DNA from: Woeseia sp.
GTDB lineage: Bacteria; Pseudomonadota; Gammaproteobacteria; Steroidobacterales; Woeseiaceae
Length of the DNA: 64,000 nucleotides
NCBI GenBank assembly: GCA_021773015.1
Contig: JAJFKW010000001.1
Coordinates: 62,001-126,000 of the forward strand
Direction of reading: 5' to 3'
Shown: positions 17,210 through 26,345 of the stretch, in pieces
Layout: each line of letters begins with the position of its first letter
Numbering within the stretch: the stretch's first letter is position 1
Made by a program: the position numbers and the translations under genes
Notes under the pieces: model-generated
The model's database searches: none
Told to the model about the DNA's origin: nothing
Seen by the model: only the letters and a program-made list of their open reading frames with translations

Positions 17210-19693
17210 GTGTCAAAAACCCGTTGGAAAATTCATAAGTTTGGGGGTTCGAGCCTTGCCGACGTAGGCTGTATTCGCCGCGCTGCGAGCATCGTTGCGG
17301 AGTTGCCGAAAACCAATATTGGCGTTGTCGTTTCCGCGATGCGCGGTGCGACAGATCGACTGCTGCATTCTGTGAGCCTCGCAGAGCGGGACGATCGACG
17401 TTGCATGGCCGAAATTACAGATGTTTTGGCACGCTATACACAGGCTGCACAGGAACTTTTACAGGCCGAACATCTCATTTCATACTTGGATCAACTAGCT
17501 GCAGATGAGTCCGCAATCGGCGATGTTCTAAACGGCGTCGCAGCTGCGAAATCCGGGGATGTACGCAGCCGGGAAGTTGTTGCGGGCTATGGCGAGATGT
17601 GGTCGGCAAGGTTGCTTGCTGGTTTCCTAAAGACTGAATTACCCGGCAACCGTGGTGGCGCTTACCTGGATGCAGTTAACGTGATCGTAGTGCAGGAGAG
17701 CGAGCTTGGGCCCAGTGTTCAATGGGAACAATCGCAGGCCAACTTTGATCGCGAGATTGCCGCGGACTTCCAAGGCGTAGTCGTCATTACTGGATACGTT
17801 GCGACAGACATTGACGGTTTACAGACAAGTCTGGGACGCAACGGTAGCGATCATTCAGCAGCGATTATTGCTGCGCTAAGCGGTGCGACGGAATTGTCCA
17901 TATGGACTGATGTCGATGGCGTAATGAGCGCGGACCCGAACAAGGTGCCGGATGCACAGATAATCGATTCGTTGTCCTACAGTGAAGCGATGGAGTTGGC
18001 TTACTTCGGGGCCAAGGTTATTCATCCGCAAACGCTGGGTCCCGCCGTCAGCAATGATATTCCAGTGGTCATCCGCAACACCTTCAATCCGCAGCACGAA
18101 GGCAGCAAGATTTCTGCAGACGTTACTGATAGTGGACAAATCAAGGGTGTAACTGCGGTGGCGAATATGGCGTTGGTCAATTTGGAGGGCGCTGGCATGA
18201 TCGGTGTGCCAGGAACGGCCGATCGCATGTTCTCCGCACTAAAGAATGCTGCTGTCTCCGTAAATCTTATTTCACAAGCGAGTTCGGAACACTCAATTTG
18301 CGTGGCCGTGCCCAACGAACTAGCTGACCGTGCCAAAAATGTTGTCGTCGAAGCATTTGCTGCAGAGTTGGAAAGTGGTCAAATTCAAAGCGTTGATGTT
18401 AATCACAATCAAAGCATTATTGCGGTCGTTGGCGACGGCATGGCAGGTACACCAGGAATCGCAGCCCGCTTTTTTGGCAGTTTAAGTCGTGCTCGCGTAA
18501 ATATTAGAGCCATGGCTCAAGGGTCGTCCGAAAGAAACATATCAGCGGTCGTCAATAGCGACGATACGACACGGGCATTGCGCGCAGCGCATTCTGGTTT
18601 TTACTTATCTGCAAAAACGATTTCAGTTGGCTTGATCGGGCCAGGTACAGTGGGCAGCACCTTTCTTGATCAGCTGCAGCAGCAATCCTCTCGCTTACAG
18701 CAGGATTTTAATCTGGATTTACGGGTTCGCGCGATTGCAAGATCACAGAGAATGATTTTCGGCGAGCGTCGGGTCGATATCGGAAATTGGCGCGCGCACG
18801 ACAAAGAAAATTCGCTTGCATTGGATTTGGAGCTATTCGAAAAACACGTTCATCCGGATCACATTCCGCACGCGGCGATTATAGATTGCACGGCCAGCGA
18901 TGACATGGCTGATCGGTACGCGGAATGGTTGGATCGAGGCATTCATATCATTACGCCGAACAAAAAAGCGTTTAGCGGCGATCTTCAGCGGTTCGACGAG
19001 ATTCGCGATGCGCAACGGCGCAGTGGCGCGCGATGTTTTTATGAGACCACAGTGGGTGCTGCCTTGCCGGTGATTACGACGCTGCGTGATTTAGTAGATA
19101 CCGGTGATCAAATTCACTCTGTTCAGGGAATATTTTCTGGCACCTTGGCGTATTTGTTTAATGTGTTCGATGGCTCGCGGCCATTTTCCGAAGTCGTGCG
19201 CGAAGCGAAAGAAAGTGGCTACACGGAACCCGATCCACGCGAAGACTTATCGGGAATGGACGTGGCCAGAAAACTGACAATACTGGCGAGAGAGATGGGA
19301 CAGAGAATCGAACTTGGCGACTTTCCGGTACAGAATCTCGTTCCAGAGGCGCTGCGCGAGGTGACCGTGAATGAGTTTCTCGACCAACTTGCGGATTATG
19401 ATGCGGAGATGACGGCCACCTTGGCAGCGGCCAAAAAAGCACAAAAGAACTTACGTTACATTGCAAAGCTGGATGCGGCGGGCGAAGCCTCGGTGAGCTT
19501 GGAGGCAGTCTCGGCTGATCACGCGTTCAGCAATATCGATTTGACAGATAATATTGTGCAATTTGCTTCAACGCGTTATTCGGCAAACCCACTGGTCATT
19601 CAAGGCCCGGGGGCTGGTCCCGCGGTGACGGCGGGTGGCGTATTTGGCGACTTGCTTAAGCTCGCAAACCAGCTTGGAGATGGCAGCCAATGA
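17210..19693 (+). CDS. thrA: Bifunctional aspartokinase / homoserine dehydrogenase
   Basis: Catalyses the first and third steps from aspartate to threonine. An aspartokinase domain comes first (KFGGSSLADV near the N-terminus; WTDVDGVMSADPNKV and the PQTLGPA region further on). Two ACT-type regulatory repeats follow at about 310-470, then homoserine dehydrogenase with NAD(P) motif GLIGPGTVGS at about 478 and the catalytic region around TITPNKKAF / FYETTVGAALPVI. About 827 residues from the GTG at 17210; a GTG at 17189 would add 7 residues. Neither start has a good ribosome site, so the start is uncertain. Feedback control by threonine is expected from the family. thrB overlaps its stop. Confidence 0.95.
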   Translation: MSKTRWKIHKFGGSSLADVGCIRRAASIVAELPKTNIGVVVSAMRGATDRLLHSVSLAERDDRRCMAEITDVLARYTQAAQELLQAEHLISYLDQLAADESAIGDVLNGVAAAKSGDVRSREVVAGYGEMWSARLLAGFLKTELPGNRGGAYLDAVNVIVVQESELGPSVQWEQSQANFDREIAADFQGVVVITGYVATDIDGLQTSLGRNGSDHSAAIIAALSGATELSIWTDVDGVMSADPNKVPDAQIIDSLSYSEAMELAYFGAKVIHPQTLGPAVSNDIPVVIRNTFNPQHEGSKISADVTDSGQIKGVTAVANMALVNLEGAGMIGVPGTADRMFSALKNAAVSVNLISQASSEHSICVAVPNELADRAKNVVVEAFAAELESGQIQSVDVNHNQSIIAVVGDGMAGTPGIAARFFGSLSRARVNIRAMAQGSSERNISAVVNSDDTTRALRAAHSGFYLSAKTISVGLIGPGTVGSTFLDQLQQQSSRLQQDFNLDLRVRAIARSQRMIFGERRVDIGNWRAHDKENSLALDLELFEKHVHPDHIPHAAIIDCTASDDMADRYAEWLDRGIHIITPNKKAFSGDLQRFDEIRDAQRRSGARCFYETTVGAALPVITTLRDLVDTGDQIHSVQGIFSGTLAYLFNVFDGSRPFSEVVREAKESGYTEPDPREDLSGMDVARKLTILAREMGQRIELGDFPVQNLVPEALREVTVNEFLDQLADYDAEMTATLAAAKKAQKNLRYIAKLDAAGEASVSLEAVSADHAFSNIDLTDNIVQFASTRYSANPLVIQGPGAGPAVTAGGVFGDLLKLANQLGDGSQ

Positions 19694-20643
19694 GCAAGCC
19701 ACAATTTGCGCGGGCGTTTGCGCCAGCGTCAATCGGTAACCTCGGTGTCGGCTTCGATATGTTGGGACTCGCGATTGCTGGCGCGGGAGACCGTGTTGAC
19801 GCCCGGCGTACCGAGGCCAGCGATGTCACCGTCGCAGAAGTGCGAGGCCTCGACGGCGAAATTCACCCGTACCTGCCGAATGAAGCGACAGAAAATACCG
19901 CATCCATCGCGGCAGCGGCATTTTGGCAAATGCACGGTGACGAGGGGTCAATCGAGATAACGGTACACAAGGGTGTGCCCTTGCAGTCCGGTATGGGCAG
20001 TTCTGCTGCGTCGGCGGTTGCGGCAGTGGTAGCAGCAAATGCGCTGCTGGATAAGCCATTGGCAATGGCGCAATTGTTGCCGCATGCAATTGAGGGTGAG
20101 AAATTTGCTAGTAAAGGATTGCATGCCGACAATGTTGCGCCGAGTCTTCTCGGCGGAATGATTTTTTGTCCACCGGCGCTGTTGCCGGACACATATTCCA
20201 TTGCCGTGCCAAAAGGTATTAGTAGCGTGCTGTTACATCCAGAATTGCAGGTCAATACGGCGCAATCACGTAAGGGTCTGGCGCGTGGTTATTCGATGGA
20301 ACAATGGATCACGCAACAAAGCTACTTCGGCGGCTTCATTGCAGCATGCGAACAAAATGATACCGACTTGTTGGCGCGATGCCTGCACGACGTTATCATA
20401 GAGCCACAACGGGCGGCTGCTGTGCCGTGTTTTGACGGGGTCAAGAATAGCGCAATGAATGCGGGTGCTATGGGCTGTTCGCTCTCCGGAAGCGGACCCA
20501 GTATTTTTGCGCTATGCGCCGATAACAGCGCGGTAAAAATCGCTACCGCAATGGAACAGGAATGCCGCAATCATGGCTACGAATGTCAGTCGTGGGTCAG
20601 CGCGATGGGCTCGCCTGGCGCTGTAGTGGAACGTCGCGAATGA
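19690..20643 (+). CDS. thrB: Homoserine kinase
   Basis: GHMP-family kinase that phosphorylates homoserine. It has 317 residues. The N-terminal motif APASIGNLGVGFDMLG and the ATP-binding loop PLQSGMGSSAASAVAA (about 97-112) are typical, as is the C-terminal GCSLSGSGPSIFAL. The ATG overlaps the thrA TGA, and its own stop overlaps the thrC ATG, so the three genes form a coupled thrABC operon. Confidence 0.97.
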   Translation: MSKPQFARAFAPASIGNLGVGFDMLGLAIAGAGDRVDARRTEASDVTVAEVRGLDGEIHPYLPNEATENTASIAAAAFWQMHGDEGSIEITVHKGVPLQSGMGSSAASAVAAVVAANALLDKPLAMAQLLPHAIEGEKFASKGLHADNVAPSLLGGMIFCPPALLPDTYSIAVPKGISSVLLHPELQVNTAQSRKGLARGYSMEQWITQQSYFGGFIAACEQNDTDLLARCLHDVIIEPQRAAAVPCFDGVKNSAMNAGAMGCSLSGSGPSIFALCADNSAVKIATAMEQECRNHGYECQSWVSAMGSPGAVVERRE

Positions 20644-21959
20644 ATTTCCGCAGCACGCGAGGCACAGAGAGTGTTTCGCTAGACGACGCCATCTTGCGCG
20701 GCATCGCCCCAGACGGCGGTCTCTATATGCCGGAGAATCTACAAAAATTTGGAATTGAGGATTTTGCGGACGCGAGAACGATTCAAGATGTTGCTGGAAT
20801 TTATCTAGGCCCGTATTTCCAAGATTCTTACTTGGCAACCGAAAGCGACAATATCATTGGGGAAACCTATGGGTTTCCGATTCCCGTCGTTGAGCTACGA
20901 AGTGCGGCGGGCTATGTCGGGATGCTCGAGCTGCATCACGGACCGACAGCGGCATTCAAAGACGTTGGTGCAGCATTTCTGGCAGCTTGTATTAGCAGAT
21001 TAGACGGCGAAAATGACCAGCCGTTGACGATTCTCGTAGCGACGTCTGGCGACACGGGTGGCGCGGTTGCTGCAGCATTTGACAGTCGGCCAGGCGTACG
21101 AGTGGTCGTATTGTACCCAGACGGACGAGTATCCAAACGGCAGGCGCATCAATTGACGTGTTGGAGCGACAATGTCTTGTCGCTTGCAGTGCAAGGCTCG
21201 TTCGATGATTGTCAGGCGCTGGTGAAATCGGCATTCTCCGATCCGAAACTAGCCGCAGCGTATCGCTTTAGTTCTGCGAACAGTATCAATATTGGTCGCC
21301 TGTTGCCGCAAAGTATCTACTATGCGGATGCCAGCCTACGTCATTTTCGCACTCACGCGCGTGAGCTTTCGTTTGTCGTCCCCACGGGTAACCTTGGGAA
21401 TGCATTGGCCTGTATTCTCGCCCGCGAGTCTGGCCTGCCGATTGGCAAGATCGTGCTTGCCACGAACGCTAATCGGATGATTGCAGATTATTTGGCCGGT
21501 GCACCATGGGAAGTTCGCGACACCGTGCCGACGTTGGCGTCGGCAATGGATGTCGGCAATCCGAGCAATATGGAGCGGCTGCGAAGTCTATTGGGTGATG
21601 CGAAGTCTCTAAATCATATTGTATCGGCAACTGCAGTAACTGACAGCGAAATTGAGCTCAGTATCAGAGCCGTCTTCGAGCAACAGACAATGGCGATCTG
21701 TCCGCATACCGCGACGGCAATGCATGTGTATCAGCAATTCGACGAATCTGAACGCCAAGCACACGACTGGGCGATCGTCTCGACAGCACACCCCGCGAAA
21801 TTCGAGTCAATCGTAGAGCCGATAGTGCAGCAAGAATTGCCGCTGCCTCCTGCGCTTCTGCAAATCATGACACGTCCTAGCAAATTTACACATATGCGAC
21901 CCACGTTGCCGGCGCTACAAGCGCAACTTGACGGATTCCTATCATCTGACGCTAAATGA
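20640..21959 (+). CDS. thrC: Threonine synthase
   Basis: PLP enzyme that converts phosphohomoserine to threonine. From the ATG at 20640, overlapping the thrB stop, it is 439 residues and starts MNFRSTRGTESVS as in the family; a longer upstream frame is only readthrough of thrB. The PLP lysine is K107 in GPTAAFKDVG, the same number as in E. coli ThrC. The Ser/Thr-rich phosphate loop region ATSGDTGGA is present. It completes the thrABC operon, and the next gene starts 34 bp later. Confidence 0.97.
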   Translation: MNFRSTRGTESVSLDDAILRGIAPDGGLYMPENLQKFGIEDFADARTIQDVAGIYLGPYFQDSYLATESDNIIGETYGFPIPVVELRSAAGYVGMLELHHGPTAAFKDVGAAFLAACISRLDGENDQPLTILVATSGDTGGAVAAAFDSRPGVRVVVLYPDGRVSKRQAHQLTCWSDNVLSLAVQGSFDDCQALVKSAFSDPKLAAAYRFSSANSINIGRLLPQSIYYADASLRHFRTHARELSFVVPTGNLGNALACILARESGLPIGKIVLATNANRMIADYLAGAPWEVRDTVPTLASAMDVGNPSNMERLRSLLGDAKSLNHIVSATAVTDSEIELSIRAVFEQQTMAICPHTATAMHVYQQFDESERQAHDWAIVSTAHPAKFESIVEPIVQQELPLPPALLQIMTRPSKFTHMRPTLPALQAQLDGFLSSDAK

Positions 21960-21993
21960 CGTTATGACTGAGCTGCGCGTATAGCCTGGACGA

Positions 21994-22575
21994 ATGGGCG
22001 ATCTAATGACCTCTGAAACAGGGCCAATGGTTCTGGCCGTATTCGTACTCGTGCTAGTGATCGCAGTGGCGTTGTATTGGATGAAAAAGCGCCACAATCG
22101 CGAACTCACGCTGCGAGAAGTCATTGACGATATTGCCTATGAACGCGCTCAGGGCATGGTCATTCCTAATATCGACGATGGAGAAATTCAAATCGATCAG
22201 CTGCTGCTGACAGCGCACGGGCTATTGATAATCGATATCAAGGAAGTACAGGGAACGGTTTTCGGCAGCGACAAAATGCAAGACTGGACGGTGATCAATC
22301 AAGATCGGCGTTTCACATTTTCGAATCCGCAGCCCGCCCTTTATGATCGCATCGCCGCGGTTCGGCATATCGTTCGTCAGGTACCGGTTGCCGGTCGGGT
22401 GTTATTTCTCGATGGCGCGGAGTTCACCAAGGGTACGCCAAAGATGGTCGCCAGCTTGGAAGATTTGCATGCGGAATTTGGTGAAGCAGATAAGGCAACA
22501 GCGAAATTCAAGATTGATGCTTTTCGGCAGCATTGGGAGACGCTTCAGTCGCGGGCAGTGTCCGGCAACAAGTAG
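21994..22575 (+). CDS. Membrane-anchored NERD-domain protein
   Basis: A 193-residue protein with one N-terminal membrane segment (about 11-28, VLAVFVLVLVIAVALYW) followed by basic residues, so the rest should face the cytoplasm. The soluble part fits the NERD (nuclease-related) domain: GEIQIDQLLLTAHGLLIIDIK followed by GTVFG and a Trp. NERD proteins share the core of restriction-like nucleases. Here the usual E-x-K motif reads D-I-K, so catalysis is possible but unproven. A 34 bp gap after thrC suggests cotranscription with the threonine operon, although no functional link is known. The ATG at 22006 is an alternative start. Confidence 0.75.
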   Translation: MGDLMTSETGPMVLAVFVLVLVIAVALYWMKKRHNRELTLREVIDDIAYERAQGMVIPNIDDGEIQIDQLLLTAHGLLIIDIKEVQGTVFGSDKMQDWTVINQDRRFTFSNPQPALYDRIAAVRHIVRQVPVAGRVLFLDGAEFTKGTPKMVASLEDLHAEFGEADKATAKFKIDAFRQHWETLQSRAVSGNK

Positions 22576-22610
22576 TTAACTGAACGATTCTTGACCGTGG
22601 TGGAAATGAG

Positions 22611-23402
22611 CTAAATAGCAAAAAAACGTTCGGCGTTTTCCGTTGTTTGTTTGGCGACAGTGGCGACCGGTTGCCCCAATGCACCTGCAACGACTCGCAG
22701 TACCTCAGTTAGATATTTGGGTTCGTTACGTCGAGATTTTGGTTTGGGTGTAAGAGAGCGCGGCAATAGGTAGGGCGCATCAGTTTCTATCATAAGCCGG
22801 TCTGGGGGAATTCTATCGACAATCTGTTGTAGATGTGATCCGCGCCGCTCGTCGCAAATCCAACCAGTGATTCCGATGTACAGTCCCATTTCCAAATAGG
22901 TGTCGAGTTCATCTGCGGAACCGGTAAAACAATGTGCGACCGCGCGCGATATATCGCCCATAGCGGGCGACAAAATGCGTGTGAAGTCTTCGTGTGAATC
23001 TCTTTGATGTAGAAATAATGGCAGCCTGCTGTCAATGGCGAGTTGTAATTGTTTCTCGAACGCATCTTGCTGTGCCGCTTTAGGAGAAAAATTTCGGAAG
23101 TAGTCAAGTCCACATTCGCCGACGGCTACTACCCGATCATCCATTAGAAGATCACGCAGTATTGCTTCAGTCTTGTTGCTGTAGTCGCTCGCATTGTGGG
23201 GGTGTACGCCAGCAGTAGCGTACATACGGTCCGGCCACTGCGAAGCGAGATTTAGTGCATCGATGCTGCCTTGCTCCGAACTTCCGGTCAGCACTATACG
23301 TGTTACGCCGGCATTGATTGCTTCCTGCACCACCTCATGTAAATCTTCAGAAAAGCCGTCGTGCGTTAGATTGGCGCCAATGTCGACGAGGTTATGCGAC
23401 AA
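22611..23402 (-). CDS. tatD: TatD family metal-dependent hydrolase
   Basis: TIM-barrel metallohydrolase, known in E. coli as a 3'-5' exonuclease that acts in DNA repair. It has 263 residues. Metal ligands are visible in GECGLDY (Glu), FLHQRDSHEDF (His), HCFTGS (His) and IETDAPYLLP (Asp). The N-terminal NLVDIGANLTHDGF lacks the His-x-His found in the YcfH/YjjV branches and fits TatD itself. It starts 2 bp after the ABC permease stop on the same strand, so it is likely the third gene of that operon. It is convergent with the NERD gene. Confidence 0.92.
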   Translation of the reverse strand: MSHNLVDIGANLTHDGFSEDLHEVVQEAINAGVTRIVLTGSSEQGSIDALNLASQWPDRMYATAGVHPHNASDYSNKTEAILRDLLMDDRVVAVGECGLDYFRNFSPKAAQQDAFEKQLQLAIDSRLPLFLHQRDSHEDFTRILSPAMGDISRAVAHCFTGSADELDTYLEMGLYIGITGWICDERRGSHLQQIVDRIPPDRLMIETDAPYLLPRSLTPKPKSRRNEPKYLTEVLRVVAGALGQPVATVAKQTTENAERFFAI

Positions 23403-23404
23403 GG

Positions 23405-24421
23405 TTATTGCGCCCGCCAGCGAAAGATGGCCGCGCCGGTTAGTAGAAAAACAATGCTCATTGCTGTCAGAATTGTGAGTTGCGATGCTATATCTGACAG
23501 CGCCGCGCCATCGATCATAATCTCTCTAGCGGCGGAAAGAATGTGCGTTAGCGGAAAAATATTCGCAACCCGATTCACCCATTCTCCGGCAGATTCCAAC
23601 GAGAACCAAACACCGGACAGCATCATCATCGGCCATGTTGTCATATTGAGTAGTCCACCGGCTAACTCTTCGCTAGTGACTCGCGCAGCAACAAGAAGGC
23701 CTAGCGATATCAGACTGACAGCCCCGAGAAGGGCAACCAAAAACAAAGTGAGCAGGCTTCCTTCCATGCGGGTATCGAGAAAATAATGCGTCCCAGCGTA
23801 AACGAACGCCGTGATCGCGAGTATGAGCAACAAGCGAGATGCAACCTGGGCAATAACGAATTCAATAGACCTCAGGGGTGTTGCCCGTAAGCGTTTCAAA
23901 AATCCATTCTTCCGGTAGCGAACGACGACGTAGCCTACGCCAAATAAACAGCTGAACATCATGTTCATACCAAGTATCCCGGGCAACACCCAGTCGACAT
24001 AGCGAATAGCATCACCAACGATTTTCTGTTTTTGAAGTGTGCTATTCGCATCAGATTGCAATAGCGCTAGCTCTGCGAAATAGCCCTTGGGTGATTCTGG
24101 ATTGACCCAATACTGATTTACGTCACCGAATTCGACTAGCAGGTCAAGCTGATGCCTTGAGACTTTGCGGAATCCCGTATCGCGATCGACTATATTTACA
24201 AAATCGATATATCGAACGTCGAAAAACGAATGTTCATTGGGTACTTCGACGGGCTGCGTATTGAGCACGCCAACGGTGAATTGGTTGCGCTCATTCGCGA
24301 ACACAAATGACAGTCCGAATACGAGGATTACAGGCAGCACGATATTCCAACCCATTGAACTTCGGTCACGAACAAATTCGAGGTTTCGTGCGCGGAAAAT
24401 TGCGAAGATTCTATGTAGCAT
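23405..24421 (-). CDS. ABC-2 type transporter permease
   Basis: Membrane subunit of an ABC exporter of the ABC-2 class. From the ATG at 24421 it has 338 residues. A first membrane segment at about 25-42 (NIVLPVILVFGLSFVF) is followed by a large extracytoplasmic domain to about 165 and then a cluster of five membrane segments to the C-terminus, including LTHILSAAREIMIDG, typical of ABC-2 permeases. This start leaves one base after the ATPase stop; a start at 24454 would overlap the ATPase by 32 bp and is less likely. The substrate is unknown; the layout is the YhhJ/drug-exporter type with one permease gene. Confidence 0.88.
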   Translation of the reverse strand: MLHRIFAIFRARNLEFVRDRSSMGWNIVLPVILVFGLSFVFANERNQFTVGVLNTQPVEVPNEHSFFDVRYIDFVNIVDRDTGFRKVSRHQLDLLVEFGDVNQYWVNPESPKGYFAELALLQSDANSTLQKQKIVGDAIRYVDWVLPGILGMNMMFSCLFGVGYVVVRYRKNGFLKRLRATPLRSIEFVIAQVASRLLLILAITAFVYAGTHYFLDTRMEGSLLTLFLVALLGAVSLISLGLLVAARVTSEELAGGLLNMTTWPMMMLSGVWFSLESAGEWVNRVANIFPLTHILSAAREIMIDGAALSDIASQLTILTAMSIVFLLTGAAIFRWRAQ

Positions 24422-24422
24422 A

Positions 24423-25307
24423 TTAGGCGCGAAGCGAGTGGCCGGTAAGGTCAAGAAATAGGTCTTCCAAATTGGGTTGGCGTATTTTCACTCGGTTCAG
24501 TCCCGACGTATTGTTTGCCAAAGTCTGTAGCATTGCGTTGACATCATCGGTCGCCACTTCTACAACTTGTCTGGTTTCAGAGATTTTAGGGTCGACAGAA
24601 GAGAGGTCGCCCGTGACGTCAGCTAATGGCAATTCGATGATGACGTTTTTGTATTGTGCCTGCAATAACTCAGATGGACTGCCGCGGGTAATAATTTTTC
24701 CAGCATCCATGATCGCTATTTCATCGCAGAGGATCTCCGCTTCGTCCATGTAATGGGTCGTCAGTATTACGGTAGTTCCGTTGCCGCGGATTCGATCGAC
24801 AAGACTCCAGAAGTTTCGCCTGGCCTGTGGATCGAGCCCGGTCGTTGGTTCATCCAAAAAGACAAGTTTGGGGTTGTTTACCAGCGCTACTGCGAGCAGC
24901 AATCGCTGGCGCTGACCGCCAGACAGCTTGCGATTGTCGCGATCCAGAAGTTCCCCGAGCGAGCAGTCTTCTATGATTTGCGGGAGGTCGGCCTTGCGCT
25001 CATAGAGGCTTTGAAACATTTGCAGTGTTTCTACAACGCTAAGGTAGTCTTGCAGCGCGGTATTTTGAAACTGGATGCCGGCTTCCTCGCGAAATCTTGC
25101 GCCGGCAGGCTCGCCATAATAGAAAACCTGTCCCGATGTTGCGGGTGTCACGCCCTCAATGATTTCGACCGTCGTTGTCTTGCCGGCGCCGTTCGGTCCC
25201 AATAGACCGAAGCAAATGCCTTCTTCGACATCAAAACTAACCCCGTCCACGGCTAGCGTATCTGGATACTGTTTTCTCAGGTTCCTTGCTTCGAGTGCCG
25301 TAGTCAC
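24423..25307 (-). CDS. ABC transporter ATP-binding protein (CcmA/DrrA type)
   Basis: Cytoplasmic ATPase that powers the adjacent ABC-2 permease. It has 294 residues: Walker A GPNGAGKTTT at about 36-45, Q-loop near IQFQNTALQ, signature LSGGQRQR, Walker B LVFLDEPTTGLD, H-loop TTHYMDEAE. The C-terminal 70 residues are a DrrA-like extension. The start is GTG at 25307. The order ATPase-permease-tatD on one strand suggests a single transcript starting in the 160 bp gap shared with the solenoid-protein gene. The exported substrate cannot be told. Confidence 0.93.
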   Translation of the reverse strand: MTTALEARNLRKQYPDTLAVDGVSFDVEEGICFGLLGPNGAGKTTTVEIIEGVTPATSGQVFYYGEPAGARFREEAGIQFQNTALQDYLSVVETLQMFQSLYERKADLPQIIEDCSLGELLDRDNRKLSGGQRQRLLLAVALVNNPKLVFLDEPTTGLDPQARRNFWSLVDRIRGNGTTVILTTHYMDEAEILCDEIAIMDAGKIITRGSPSELLQAQYKNVIIELPLADVTGDLSSVDPKISETRQVVEVATDDVNAMLQTLANNTSGLNRVKIRQPNLEDLFLDLTGHSLRA

Positions 25308-25467
25308 TGGTGATTAACTCTGATTGCTGCGCTTCCGGTTCGCAAGGGTAACGCCGGATGGCTAACGCAGCAAAGACTTGTCGGTGATCGCGCGCCGCGC
25401 TTCAACCTATTGGGCTTTGGCGGCATCCAACCGGAAACAGACGAAATCCAACCAAGAGGAACTGGAA

Positions 25468-26205
25468 ATGCAAGTAAAATACCGATTTATGGCGGCGAGC
25501 TTGGGACTCGTTGCATTTCTGGCTGCGAATGTCGTAACGGCTGGGAGCGTCAACAAGAACATCAAGATCGATTCGGGCGCCACGTCAGATGGTGCATCTA
25601 CCGTCAACGGAAGCATTAGCATTGGCGCAAATGCCGTCGTGAGCGGGTCGGTAGAGACAGTCAACGGTACTATTCGGGTTGGCAATAATGCCATGATCGG
25701 CGACGCAGAAACGGTCAATGGCAGTCTGAAGATCGCCAAGGGCGTTGGGGCGAAGAATCTCAATAGCGTTAATGGCTCTGTGCGAGTTGGCGAGTCGAGC
25801 ATCGTCGATGGCGAAGTCTCGGTTGTAAACGGGGACATTTCTTTGGGATCCGGGTCTCGCGTGAGTAATGACGTGAGTAATGTAAATGGTGAAATTCGTG
25901 TCACGGATGCGGAGATAGCCGGCAATCTGCGTACGGTGACTGGGGACGTCTTGCTGGAGGATGAATCGGTACTTCAAGGCAATCTAACGGTGGAGAAACC
26001 GCGCGGCTGGAGGAACCGTGGTAACTGGATGAAGCGGAAACCAAGAATCATCATCGGTCCAGATTCGCGAGTTGCGGGTAATATCGTGCTGGAGCGCGAG
26101 GTAGAATTGTTCATCAGCGACAGTGCGGATATTGGTGGTGTTACCGGTGAGATGACTCTGGACGACGCCACGCGATTCAGCGGCGACCGGCCGAAAGATT
26201 TCTGA
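25468..26205 (+). CDS. Secreted beta-solenoid repeat protein with V-N-G repeats
   Basis: I do not recognise a characterised relative. The ATG at 25468 is chosen because AGAGGA lies 7 nt upstream; a longer frame would add 30 residues before the signal peptide. A signal peptide ends near VVTA|GS. From about residue 45 the protein is seven tandem repeats of 18-19 residues, each opening with VNG or VTG followed by alternating hydrophobic residues (VNGSISIGANAVVSG, VNGTIRVGNNAMIGD and so on). A basic break (GWRNRGNWMKRKPR) is followed by at least two more strands of the same kind. The period and the V-x-G turns suggest a beta-helix like those of polymer-forming or hexapeptide proteins. No cell-wall anchor or lipobox is seen. 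It is divergent from an ABC exporter. Confidence 0.8.
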   Translation: MQVKYRFMAASLGLVAFLAANVVTAGSVNKNIKIDSGATSDGASTVNGSISIGANAVVSGSVETVNGTIRVGNNAMIGDAETVNGSLKIAKGVGAKNLNSVNGSVRVGESSIVDGEVSVVNGDISLGSGSRVSNDVSNVNGEIRVTDAEIAGNLRTVTGDVLLEDESVLQGNLTVEKPRGWRNRGNWMKRKPRIIIGPDSRVAGNIVLEREVELFISDSADIGGVTGEMTLDDATRFSGDRPKDF

Positions 26206-26345
26206 CCGGACAGCGCAGCAGCGCGGTGTCAACCGACGCTATCTTTGTTTGTTGCCATGGCGGTGTGCCGACACCATAGTGGTCCTGGGTTGGTGCTGCG
26301 GCGCGGCACAATGAAATGACAGCCATTTTTTCGTAAACTGAACTT

